NCBI RefSeq assembly: GCF_000340965.1
Contig: NZ_ANAY01000033.1
Coordinates: 1 to 64,000, forward strand
Direction of reading: 5' to 3'
DNA length: 64,000 nucleotides
DNA from: Nocardiopsis kunsanensis DSM 44524
GTDB taxonomy: Bacteria; Actinomycetota; Actinomycetes; Streptosporangiales; Streptosporangiaceae
The notes beneath the pieces were generated by a model. That model searched no databases and was not told where the DNA came from. It saw only the letters and a program-made list of their open reading frames with translations. Made by a program: the position numbers and the translations under genes. Positions 43,401-52,118 of the stretch are shown here, one piece after another (the first letter of the stretch is position 1; the number at the start of each line of letters is the position of its first letter).

Positions 43401-45498
43401 GCCCGGCTTCATGGGCATGGTCGAGCCGCACAAGTTCGGTGAGAAGTTCCCCTGGTTGTCCGAGTCGGAGAAACTGGCCAGACAGTACGGTTTCTTCCAC
43501 TGGGAGTTGCAGTTCGCTCATCTTTTCCAAGGGCGTGGTGGATTCGATATCCAGGTCGGGAACCCGCCGTGGGTGCGGCCGAACTGGGAAGAGGATAGCG
43601 TTCTTGCTGAGCAAGATCCTTGGTTTGAACTCAGCGGGCGGGCAGCTGTCGATGCAAAAAAGCTCCGGAAAGGCGTAGTTCTCAGTTCGACTCGAGTAGT
43701 TATTCATTTCCTCGGAGAGCTCGCTTCGGTAGCGGGATTGCGTGATTTTTTGTCTGATGTGTCGACCTATCCGTTGCTAGCGGGGACCCAGTCAGACCTA
43801 TATCGATCTTTTATTGTTCGAACTTGGGCGAGTTCGTCTATTTCAGGGTTTTCTGGGTTGATTCATCCAGACTCTCACTTTGGAGGTGCGCGGGAGGGTG
43901 CCATGAGGGAAGCTGCTTATTTGCGCCTCAGGTTCCATGCGCATTTCTCGAACCGTCTGGAGCTTTTTGAGATTGAGGGAACCAGGCAGTTTGGTGTCAA
44001 TGTCTACGGCGCTGCTAGTGATATCGACTTTATAAACGCCAGTTGGATATTTTCTCCAGCATCTTTGATGGACTCCTTGAGGGGTTGTGGCTTTTCCGGG
44101 ATTCCGGGGGTCAAGAAGGATGGAAAGTGGGATGCTAGGCCGCACCCCTCTAGGCTGATCCACGTGAACTCAGAGTTGTTGCGTCAGTGGGGAAAGCTTT
44201 CCTCTTCGGGGGAAAGTTCGGTAAGTCGAATCCCTCTTCTTTATCCGGTTACCAAGGATGAAGTAGGTGCTGTGGCTAATTTGGCTGAGTATAGTTTCAG
44301 GCTTGGCTATAGTGACCCTTTTATTTCTTCTGGCTATCATGAGGCCCAAGCTAAAAATGGGGGAATTATTCAATGGCGTGGATCTCGAGTCTCTTCACTT
44401 AATGAGGTTATCATTCAGGGGCCTCATTTTTCTCAGGCGACCCCCTTTGCGAAGCAGTCGAGGATCCCGTGTAATACGAACAGGGACTGGGATGCGTTTG
44501 ACCTTTCCTCTCTCGGGGGTCAAGCGGTTCCGGTGACGAACTATGTTCGTGCTTGCGACCTGGATGAATACCAGGATGCCCAGGTGAAGTGGGGCGAAAA
44601 GCGTTACACGGAGTACTTCCGTCTTGCTTGGCGGGTGATGATCCCGTTTGATACTGAGCGAAGCTTGTTTGCAGCGTTGATCCCACCTGGCCCTGCTCAT
44701 GTTGATGCAGTTAATACCATGTGGGTGCGAAACAATCGAACCACCGTATTGAACGCTGGCTTCTGGTCTTCGCTTCCGCTGGATTATTTGCTGCGGATCA
44801 CAGGGCGTTCTCACCTGAGAGTGTCTGAAGCCAACAAGATGCCCGCCCCGACCCCCGGCCACCCCCTGGAAACCGCGCTTCTCGTACGCACCATGCGACT
44901 GAACTGCCTCACCGACGCCTACGCCCCGCTCTGGTCGGAGCTCTACGACGACACCTGGCGCGGGCAGACCTGGGCCGTCGACTGGGAAGGCCTGGCCCCG
45001 CTCAACGAGGTCGGCCCGGAGTGGGAGTGGGCCTCACCTCTACGTACCGAACGCGAACGCCGGGCCGCCCTGGTCGAGCTCGATGCCCTCGTCTCCGTCT
45101 GGCTGGGCATCACCGCCGAACAGCTCGCCGTCGTCTACCGCTCCCGCTTCCCGGTCCTGTCCGACTACGAGGCCCAGATGTGGTTCGACGCCAACGGCCG
45201 CAAGATCGCCAAGAGCCACAACACCTTCGGCTACGGCCAGACCAAGGAGGACTACCTCGCCCTCCAGAAGTACCTGGACTCCGGCAACCCCGCCGACATC
45301 CCCGAGGGCTACTCCGCGCCGTTCTACAAGGCCGACCGCGAGGCCGAGTACCGCGAGGCGCACGCCTACTTCACCGGGATCGTCGAGCGCGCCAAGCGCG
45401 AGGGCACCTGGACCGCACCCGAGCGCCCGACCGGTCCGGCCGCCACTTCCGTCGGCGATGACCCCGCCCCCACACCCCTCGCCCCCGGGGAGGCATGA
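40486..45498 (+). CDS. Gamma-class N6-adenine methylase / type IIG-like (DrmMI/PglX-like)
   Basis: A 1670-aa protein of the YeeA/PglX/Eco57I superfamily. Residues ~1-560 are a helical N-terminal part with LRYLYRILFLLYAEARPELG. The methylase core has SYYTPESLTRLTVQLTL, motif I CEPALGSGAFLNEA (~625-638), a region YGVDLNETAVELAEVSLWLN, and the catalytic NPPW motif in VGNPPWVRPNW (~1025). The target-recognition region (~1029-1450) and a helical C-terminus follow. It should methylate adenine in an asymmetric site; a nuclease domain is not obvious. Start and stop both overlap neighbours by ATGA. The recognition region is much AT-richer than the rest of the gene, as if exchanged by recombination. 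Confidence 0.93.
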   Translation: MSYDSVINRGEYFSDHYLAEVLPKTLKKSVFKDWSERESAETRRVAQTKENEQAAGDERRRRPVTPREKLRRLRSRYFDDRPALAEYTERLRESPDSVTGTRVAAHTERLHGLHGAILTALGYSPKEEPYTAHFEHGDDTVEVRLALHEPTVAAVECGWAPDVDAAMDPDGPGWLLDPVRLGGSERDRIDLGTKLVSWLFAREEGLRYVLVLVGGVVVLADRTVWGEGRYLAVNLDAALSNNDTDELGTIAALLGAESLLPSEDGSGDALSELVESSHQHSVGVSKSLRQGLQSSVEIIANEVLDRLREEGVNPHHIDTGTGRGFAEELARQSLRYLYRILFLLYAEARPELGVVPAKDEAYLRGYSMARLGDLVVHDLQGEEARTSIHLYESLDLLFGMVNEGHNQRGYQLGEEEAAGLSEGEGLRFEPLRADLFDPARTHLIGTSLVHPDDDPDEPEMPALDTRLRNAALHKVLRLLMLSRGSKKGRGGFISYAQLGINQLGAVYEGLMSYTGRIAEEPLYEVAKNGDPSGGSWLVPHSKVDDYPENVWVYVTDEDGKPTAERKQYRTGQFVYRLAGRDRETSASYYTPESLTRLTVQLTLRERLDQDGQTTSARELLEWTICEPALGSGAFLNEAINQVATEYLKRAQKERGEELDPEKYAEELQKVKAYIALHRSYGVDLNETAVELAEVSLWLNVMYPGLQAPWFGLHLRRGNSLVGAGRRLYSPEAVKKGEWLKSAPDEVPFREGDIPEGHIHHWLLPAQGWASVAGEKEAKNLAPEETAKLNAWRKAMRKRPKATGKNSQIKRLQGLSRRAEYLWGFVIRRLELSESEISRRIDVYGADWIEQPENPLDRDEVKARLERKGSPYWRLKTVMDAWCALWFWPVQQAGLLDGSDEIYGRLERSLELSAGGGDSLFETVQRDSKSLADLDGWLDFAEAVLGSHDIPDDSLYEGKIESLGELDEAEEHLPGFMGMVEPHKFGEKFPWLSESEKLARQYGFFHWELQFAHLFQGRGGFDIQVGNPPWVRPNWEEDSVLAEQDPWFELSGRAAVDAKKLRKGVVLSSTRVVIHFLGELASVAGLRDFLSDVSTYPLLAGTQSDLYRSFIVRTWASSSISGFSGLIHPDSHFGGAREGAMREAAYLRLRFHAHFSNRLELFEIEGTRQFGVNVYGAASDIDFINASWIFSPASLMDSLRGCGFSGIPGVKKDGKWDARPHPSRLIHVNSELLRQWGKLSSSGESSVSRIPLLYPVTKDEVGAVANLAEYSFRLGYSDPFISSGYHEAQAKNGGIIQWRGSRVSSLNEVIIQGPHFSQATPFAKQSRIPCNTNRDWDAFDLSSLGGQAVPVTNYVRACDLDEYQDAQVKWGEKRYTEYFRLAWRVMIPFDTERSLFAALIPPGPAHVDAVNTMWVRNNRTTVLNAGFWSSLPLDYLLRITGRSHLRVSEANKMPAPTPGHPLETALLVRTMRLNCLTDAYAPLWSELYDDTWRGQTWAVDWEGLAPLNEVGPEWEWASPLRTERERRAALVELDALVSVWLGITAEQLAVVYRSRFPVLSDYEAQMWFDANGRKIAKSHNTFGYGQTKEDYLALQKYLDSGNPADIPEGYSAPFYKADREAEYREAHAYFTGIVERAKREGTWTAPERPTGPAATSVGDDPAPTPLAPGEA
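43570..44840. other. AT-rich recognition cassette inside the methylase gene
   Basis: Codon use changes abruptly just after the NPPW motif and returns to normal at about 44840. By hand count 44281-44340 is 40% GC (24/60), against 63% (38/60) at 45241-45300. Codons ending in A or T (TTT, GAT, TCT, AAT) become common, and the reading frame stays open throughout. The boundaries coincide with the target-recognition region, so this looks like a horizontally exchanged specificity cassette. Confidence 0.85.
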
Positions 45499-48400
45499 CC
45501 GTGCAGCCCACCCTCGCCGCGGCCGAAGTCCGCCGGAACATCACCCAGTACCTGTCCACCACCTTCGCGCTCGCCGACGAACCGGTCCGCGAGAGCCTGG
45601 AGTCCTTCCTCAACGACCCGGCCCAGGGCATCTTCCGCGGCCCCTACCTGCGGGTACGCACGCCTTTCCGTAAATCCGACGACTCCTGGCTCTCGGCCCT
45701 GGAATGGCACCCGCCCGGCTTCACGCCCTTCCTGCACCAGGCCAAGTCCTTCCACCGGCTCTCCTCCCTGGACAAGGCCCCCGAGCCCACGCTCATCACC
45801 ACCGGTACCGGATCCGGCAAGACCGAGTCCTTCCTCGTGCCGGTCCTGGACCACTGCCGCCGCGCCCGCGCCGCCGGCACGTCCGGGGTCAAGGCGATCC
45901 TGCTCTACCCGATGAACGCCCTGGCCACCGACCAGGCCGAACGGCTCGACGAGTACCTGGCCGACCCGGCCCTGTCCGAGGTGACCGCGGGGCTCTACAT
46001 CGGTGACACCCCCGCCGACGGGTACGAGCGTGTGGCCACCTCACGCGGTGAGATCCGGCGCCTGCGCCCGGACATCCTGATCACCAACTACAAGATGCTG
46101 GACCTGCTCCTGCAGCGCGGCGACGACCTGCCCCTGTGGCGCGGCTCCGAGCTGTCCTACGTCGTCGTCGACGAGTTCCACACCTACGACGGCGCCCAGG
46201 GCACCGACGTGGCGATGCTGCTGCGCCGCCTGGCCGCCGCCACCGGCAACGCCCGCCCCGGTCGGCCGCTGGGCAACATCTGCCCCGTGGCCACCTCGGC
46301 CACCCTCGGCCAGGACGAGGCCGCACCCAGCACCACGGCCGAGACGGCCCTGGACGCCCGCACCCCCGCCCGCAGCGTGCGCGAGGTGGCCGCGACCGTC
46401 TTCGGCACCCACTTCGGGCCGGACTCCGTGGTGGGCGAGGACCGGCTGTCCCTGAACGAGTTCATGGACACCCTGGACTACGAACTCCCCCTGCCCAACC
46501 CGGTGCAGGTGGGCAACCTGCCCGAACCGCACGGGGACCCGGCCCGCATGGGGCCGATCATGCAAGCCTTCACCGACCGGGACGACCTCACCCCCAAGCA
46601 GCTCGGCGCGACCCTGCGCAAACACATCCTCACCAAGGCGGTCCTGGCCATCCTGGACGGCACCGTGCGCTCCCTGGACGAGGTGCTCGCGCACCTGCCG
46701 GAGAACGGCGCCTACATGTGGGGCCAGGCCATGCGCAGCACCCCCGAACTGACCACCGAGGCCCTGGCCCGCTACCTCGCCCTGCTCTCCCTGGCCCGGG
46801 ACCCCGACGTGCCCGACGGTGAGCCCGACCGTCCGCTGGTGACCGTGGAGACCCACCTGTGGGTGCGCTCGGTGGCCCGGCTCCTGCGCGCGGTCTCCGA
46901 CCGGGCCTCCTTCACCTGGCACGGGGAGAGGCCCGTCGGCCGGGCCGCCGAGACCGTCACCGGCACCCTCGGCCACACCCACCTGCCCGCGGTCTACTGC
47001 CGTCACTGCGGCCGGTCCGGATGGGCGGCCGTCTCCCCGGAATCGACCCCCCAGGACCTGGTCACCGCACCCGAGAAGATCTACCGGACCTCGATCACCG
47101 CCAAACGCGGCCTGCGCCCACTCATGCACGCCACCCGCGAGGAGGCCCTGAGCAGCGACGCCAACCGGGCAGTGCGGGTGCTGTCCTCCTCCGGAACCCA
47201 TGCGCGCCCGGCCACCCGCGCCGACGTGGACGCCTACGACGCCGGGGAACTGGACGGGGTCTTCGTGCTCACCGACCTGCGCCACGACAAGCAGGCCTTC
47301 CGGGAGGCGGAGAACGACCGCTGCCCGGTCTGCGACGCCGACCAGGGCACCCGCTTCCTCGGCTCCGGGCTGGCCGCCCTGGCCTCGGTGGCGGTCACCG
47401 AACTGTTCACCGGCGGCCAGCTCACCCACGGCGGCGACGTGCCCAAGACCCTGCTGTTCAACGACTCGGTCCAGGACGCCGCACACCGGGCCGGGTTCGT
47501 CGCCAACCGCTCCTACACCTTCTCCGCGCGTTCCCTGCTCACCTCCCAGATGCAGAAGGACGGCACCCCCAAGGACCTCAACGACCTCATCGCCGACACC
47601 GTCCTGAAGGCCCGCGAACCCAGCTTCCTGGCGTGCGTGGTGCCCCCGGCCCTGCACGACCGGACCGGCATGGACGAACTCCTGGCGGGTGAGAGCAGCG
47701 GCAGCGACACCCAGTGGGAGATGGTGGCCGAGCGTCTGGCCTTCACCGCCGTCATGGAGTTCGGCCTGCGCTCCCGCCAGGGCCGCACCATCGAACTCAC
47801 CCGCACCGCCACCGCCCACGTGCGCCTGGACGAGCCCGACAAGATCGCCGCCCTGGCACGCGACGTGCTCCAACACAGCGGTGAGGCCCTCACCGGCCTT
47901 CCCGAACCCGAGGTCTTCCGCGGTTACGTACGTGGCCTGCTCGAACGCCTCCGCACCCGCGGAGGCATCGCCCACCATTGGCTGGACCGATGGATCCGCA
48001 ACGCGGGAACCAAACGCTACGGCACCATCTGGGGCGAGCGTCCCGACGGCATGCCGGCCTTCCCCAAGCCCAAACGCGGCATCACCCTGCCCGCGCCACG
48101 TTTCCTGCTCGACCGCAGCAAACAGGGCAGCGAGTTCGACTCCATCGCCGGCAAGGGCACCTGGTACCAGGACTGGACCACCCGCTGCCTGGGGGTGCCC
48201 GCCGACACCGCCACCCGCTACCTGGGGCGCCTGTTGGAGGTGTTGCACGACGAGGGGATCATCAGCCGCTTCACCACCGACGACAACACCACCCGCGCCT
48301 ACGGGCTCACCCCAGGACACATCAGCGTCACCAGCATCCATCCGGACACGGTCTCCCGGGCCGGACTGATCTGCCCGGTGTGCAACTGGCGCCAGACCGT

Positions 48401-51400
48401 GCCCCTGGACCACCAGCAGGACTGGCGCAGTACCCGCTGCCCCCGCTACCGCTGCGCAGGCGCCCTCCAACCCGACGAGGACCTGCGCTTCCGGGGCGAC
48501 TACTACCGGCAGCTGTACCGGAACGCCGACCCCTTCCGGGTCACCACGGCCGAACACACCGGACAGCTCACCCGTGCCCAGCGCGAACGTGTGGAACGGG
48601 CCTTCAAGGACGGACAACGCCACACCGACCCCAACGTCCTGTCGGCCACCCCCACCCTGGAACTGGGCATCGACATCGGCGACCTGTCCGCCGTCATCCT
48701 CGGATCCCTGCCGCACGGGCCCGCCAACTACGTCCAACGGGCCGGCCGCGCCGGGCGCCGCAGCGGCAACGCCTTCCTGCTCACCATGGTCGGCAGGCGC
48801 GCCCGCGAGCAGTACTACCTGCAAGAGCCCCGCGACATGATCGCCGGGCGCATCGCACCCCCGGGCAGTTTCCCCTCCGCGGTGGAGATCCTGCGCCGCC
48901 AGTACCTGGCCCACCTGACCGACCTGGCCGCCCGCGGCCACCTGCCCGGCGTCCCGGCCCTACCCGGAAAGGCGGACGAACTGTTCGGCGAGCTGGGCTG
49001 GCTGCGCGGCTTCACCACCTCCGCGCTGGAAGCCGGACCACGCTTGGTGGAAGGTTTCCTCGACCTCTTCACCGGCGCCGGCCACGACGTCGACCCGGGG
49101 GCCGCCGCGCAGTTGCGCGACTTCGCCGCCGCGGGGCTCAAGGACAAGACGGCCGAGGCCGAACGCGCATGGGGCGAACGACTGGACGAGCTGCTCCGGC
49201 GCGTGGGCACCCTCAGGGAGGAGAGCGGCCGCCTCCTGGACTCCGACCCCGAGCAGAAACGCCGCAAACGCGCACTGAACGCCGAACGCTCCGCCGTGCA
49301 GCGGCGCATCGGCGAGATCAACCGCACCAGCGCCCACGGTGCCCTGGTCGAGTACGGGGTACTGCCCAACTACTCGCTCATCGACGGCGCCGTCGAGATG
49401 GAAGCCACCCTCACCTGGGACGAGGAAGGGGCCGACGGCGACCGCGTCTTCCGCTCGGAGGTACGCGAGTACAAACGCGCGGCCCGCATGGCCCTGACCG
49501 AGTTCGCACCCGGCAACCACTACTACGCGCGCGGTTTCCAGCACACCGTCGACGGTCTCGACATCGGCTCCCGCGCCCGGCAGGCCTACCATCCCTGGCG
49601 GGTCTGCCCGGGCTGCGGACACGTGCGCACCCACAACGCCGAGAGCGACACCTCGCCCTGCCCGCGCTGCAACAACGCCTTCATCGGCGACCGCAGCAGC
49701 CTGCACCTGGTCCTGGAACCCACCCGGGTGCACGCACGCGACCGCCGCGAGGACGCCCTCATCCGCGACGACCACGACGACCGGCGCCGCGAGTACTACC
49801 AGACCGCAGTGGCCGTGGACATCCCCCAGGACCGCATCGAGGAGGGCGCCTGGCGCCACGCCAGGCACGCATTCGGTGTGGAGTTCACCCGCGAGGCCAC
49901 GGTGCGCCGCTTCAACCTGGGCCGCCAGGGCGCCAAACGCTCGGTGGAGGTGTCCTTCGCGGGCGAGCAGGTCGCCGTCAACCCCTTCCAGGTGTGCCGT
50001 TCCTGCGGCGGAGCCACCGCGGGCGAGCCCACCGAGGCCGCACCCGGCGGCCTGGTCAGCCAGTACGACAACCAGCGCGGCTACCACCGGCCCTGGTGCC
50101 CGCAGCGGCGCGGCGACCAGGTCGAACACGTGCCACTGCTGTTGGCCCACACCCTGCGGACCGAGGCGCTGCGCATCCTGCTGCCCGTGGCGACCGTGCA
50201 CACCCAAGAACGCATGGTCAGTTTCAAGGCCGCGCTCATGGCCGGGTTCGCGCGCGTCTACGGTGGGGCACTGGACCACCTCGACGCCGTGGTGGCCACC
50301 ATGCCCGACGAGTCCACCGGCCACCAGCGCCGCTACCTCGTCGTGTACGACACCCTGCCCGGCGGCAGCGGTTACCTGAACCCGCGTTCGGGCGCCGACG
50401 GCATCCGCGAGGTCCTCACCGCTGCCCGCGAGGTACTGGAGCACTGCTCCTGCGGGGACGAAATCACCGGACGCCAGGCCTGCCACCGCTGCCTGCTCGC
50501 CCACGTCAACGACGCCGAGTTCCCCTTCGCCGACCGCGACGTGGCCCGGCGCATGCTCGCCGACCTGCTCGACGACTGGCGCACCGACACGGTCGCCCAC
50601 ACCGGGCTGATCTCCCTGTGGGACCAGGTCGAGAGTGAACTGGAGGGCCGCTTCCTCGGTGCTCTGGAACGCTGGGCCCAGGAGGGCGGGGCCGCCCGTA
50701 CCTTCCGCCGCGAGGGCGAGGACGCCGGACGCAAGAAGGCCGTCCTGCAGCTGGACACCGGGAAGGAGGTGGTGAGCTGGGACGTGATCCTGCAGAACAC
50801 CATCGAACGCACCCGCCCCGACGTGGTCTTCCGGCGCCGGGACTCGGCCCGCCAACAGGTCGCCGTGTACCTGGACGGATACCGCTACCACGCCGCCCCG
50901 GACAAGAACCGCATCGCCGGCGATGCCGCCAAACGGGCCTGGCTGCGCTCCCAGGACATCACCGTCTTCCAACTCACCTGGGACGATGTGGAGTTCCTGG
51001 AGAAGGGCAAGGACGCCGCAGTGGTCCGGAAGGGCTCCCCGGTCTGGGAACCCTACGGGACCCGTGGACGCATGGCCGCCCAGCAGATGTTCTCCGGGGC
51101 CGACCCCAAGGAGTTGGAACGGCTCACCTGGGTCAGCCCGGCGGTGACCCTGTTCGCCTACCTCACCGACCCCGACGACAAGGCCTGGGCGAGCCGCGCG
51201 GCCGGACTGGTCGCCGGGATCGCCGGGACCCGGGGCAAGGACCAGACCCAGCTGCCGGGCCTCGACCTCGCTCCCCGGTTCACCTCGGTCCTGGAGGGCG
51301 AACCGCTGCCCGATCCCGTCCGGCGCGGCGACTGCCAGGTGGTGCGCGGCCACGACGACACGGGTCTGCGCACCGTGGTCGTACGGAAGCTCCCGGAGAA

Positions 51401-52118
51401 GGTCTACAGCGGATTCGTGGTCCTGGACGACCGTGACGAGACCGTCACCGCCGACGAGGAAGCCCACAAGAACCGCTGGAAGGCCTGGCTGTACTGGGGC
51501 AACCTGCTGCAGTTCCTGCCCGGCCAGAACGGCGACGGTGCCCAACTGGCGCTGAGCACGTCGGGAACCTTCGACGCCGCGGCCCTGTCCGCTTTCGGCG
51601 GGCACAGCCTCGACACGAGCCTGGCCACACACCCGCCGACCACCGAGGAGATCGAGGAACTGCTCGGCGACACCCTCGTTCTCACCAGTGCCCCCGAACC
51701 CGCGCAGACCGCCGTGGAGACGTCCGAGCCCGACCACACCTTCGTCGCCACCGTCGACCCGGCTTGGGACCAGGCCCGGAAGTGGATGGAAACCGAGGAC
51801 CCGGCGCTGCTCGAACTGGCCGAGGAACTGTCCCGGCGCGGGGCCGCCGCACCCGAGGTCGGCCACGAACTGGAAGGACCCGGCATGTGGGTCGCCGAAC
51901 TGGCCTGGCCCGACCGAGGGGTGGCCGTGGTGCTTCCCGCGCAGTTCCACGGCAGCACCGACGACCGGGACCGCTGCGTGGACGCCTACCACGCCGCCGG
52001 CTGGCACGTGCGCGAGGCCGCCGACTGGGATGTGTCGGAGCTGTCGGCCATGCTGGCCGGAGCCGGCTCAGGGACCGGAGACGGCCCCGGCCGGGAAGAG
52101 GAGAACACGAAGGGATGA
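45495..52118 (+). CDS. Giant DEAD-box helicase with DUF1998 and nuclease-like end (DruE / DrmA-DrmB-like)
   Basis: A 2207-aa protein. The SF2 core has motif I TTGTGSGKTESFLVP (~102-116), motif II VVVDEFHTYDGAQG (DEFH, ~223), motif III ATSATLGQ and motifs V/VI ATPTLELGIDIGDLSAVILG plus YVQRAGRAGRRSGN (~1055-1090). Zinc knuckles are spread along the chain (CRHCGRSGW, CPVCDADQG, CPVCNWRQ, CPGCGHVRTHN, CPRCNNAF). DUF1998 spans ~1500-1680 (CRSCGGAT, YDTLPGGSGYL, CSCGDEITGRQACHRCLLAH). At ~1775-1840, RPDVVFRRRD, VAVYLDGYRYHAAPDKNRIA and VFQLTWDDVEFLE resemble the Vsr/DUF559 PD-(D/E)XK fold. Druantia DruE has the same helicase-DUF1998 size and order. Coupled to both neighbours by ATGA overlaps. Confidence 0.92.
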   Translation: MTVQPTLAAAEVRRNITQYLSTTFALADEPVRESLESFLNDPAQGIFRGPYLRVRTPFRKSDDSWLSALEWHPPGFTPFLHQAKSFHRLSSLDKAPEPTLITTGTGSGKTESFLVPVLDHCRRARAAGTSGVKAILLYPMNALATDQAERLDEYLADPALSEVTAGLYIGDTPADGYERVATSRGEIRRLRPDILITNYKMLDLLLQRGDDLPLWRGSELSYVVVDEFHTYDGAQGTDVAMLLRRLAAATGNARPGRPLGNICPVATSATLGQDEAAPSTTAETALDARTPARSVREVAATVFGTHFGPDSVVGEDRLSLNEFMDTLDYELPLPNPVQVGNLPEPHGDPARMGPIMQAFTDRDDLTPKQLGATLRKHILTKAVLAILDGTVRSLDEVLAHLPENGAYMWGQAMRSTPELTTEALARYLALLSLARDPDVPDGEPDRPLVTVETHLWVRSVARLLRAVSDRASFTWHGERPVGRAAETVTGTLGHTHLPAVYCRHCGRSGWAAVSPESTPQDLVTAPEKIYRTSITAKRGLRPLMHATREEALSSDANRAVRVLSSSGTHARPATRADVDAYDAGELDGVFVLTDLRHDKQAFREAENDRCPVCDADQGTRFLGSGLAALASVAVTELFTGGQLTHGGDVPKTLLFNDSVQDAAHRAGFVANRSYTFSARSLLTSQMQKDGTPKDLNDLIADTVLKAREPSFLACVVPPALHDRTGMDELLAGESSGSDTQWEMVAERLAFTAVMEFGLRSRQGRTIELTRTATAHVRLDEPDKIAALARDVLQHSGEALTGLPEPEVFRGYVRGLLERLRTRGGIAHHWLDRWIRNAGTKRYGTIWGERPDGMPAFPKPKRGITLPAPRFLLDRSKQGSEFDSIAGKGTWYQDWTTRCLGVPADTATRYLGRLLEVLHDEGIISRFTTDDNTTRAYGLTPGHISVTSIHPDTVSRAGLICPVCNWRQTVPLDHQQDWRSTRCPRYRCAGALQPDEDLRFRGDYYRQLYRNADPFRVTTAEHTGQLTRAQRERVERAFKDGQRHTDPNVLSATPTLELGIDIGDLSAVILGSLPHGPANYVQRAGRAGRRSGNAFLLTMVGRRAREQYYLQEPRDMIAGRIAPPGSFPSAVEILRRQYLAHLTDLAARGHLPGVPALPGKADELFGELGWLRGFTTSALEAGPRLVEGFLDLFTGAGHDVDPGAAAQLRDFAAAGLKDKTAEAERAWGERLDELLRRVGTLREESGRLLDSDPEQKRRKRALNAERSAVQRRIGEINRTSAHGALVEYGVLPNYSLIDGAVEMEATLTWDEEGADGDRVFRSEVREYKRAARMALTEFAPGNHYYARGFQHTVDGLDIGSRARQAYHPWRVCPGCGHVRTHNAESDTSPCPRCNNAFIGDRSSLHLVLEPTRVHARDRREDALIRDDHDDRRREYYQTAVAVDIPQDRIEEGAWRHARHAFGVEFTREATVRRFNLGRQGAKRSVEVSFAGEQVAVNPFQVCRSCGGATAGEPTEAAPGGLVSQYDNQRGYHRPWCPQRRGDQVEHVPLLLAHTLRTEALRILLPVATVHTQERMVSFKAALMAGFARVYGGALDHLDAVVATMPDESTGHQRRYLVVYDTLPGGSGYLNPRSGADGIREVLTAAREVLEHCSCGDEITGRQACHRCLLAHVNDAEFPFADRDVARRMLADLLDDWRTDTVAHTGLISLWDQVESELEGRFLGALERWAQEGGAARTFRREGEDAGRKKAVLQLDTGKEVVSWDVILQNTIERTRPDVVFRRRDSARQQVAVYLDGYRYHAAPDKNRIAGDAAKRAWLRSQDITVFQLTWDDVEFLEKGKDAAVVRKGSPVWEPYGTRGRMAAQQMFSGADPKELERLTWVSPAVTLFAYLTDPDDKAWASRAAGLVAGIAGTRGKDQTQLPGLDLAPRFTSVLEGEPLPDPVRRGDCQVVRGHDDTGLRTVVVRKLPEKVYSGFVVLDDRDETVTADEEAHKNRWKAWLYWGNLLQFLPGQNGDGAQLALSTSGTFDAAALSAFGGHSLDTSLATHPPTTEEIEELLGDTLVLTSAPEPAQTAVETSEPDHTFVATVDPAWDQARKWMETEDPALLELAEELSRRGAAAPEVGHELEGPGMWVAELAWPDRGVAVVLPAQFHGSTDDRDRCVDAYHAAGWHVREAADWDVSELSAMLAGAGSGTGDGPGREEENTKG

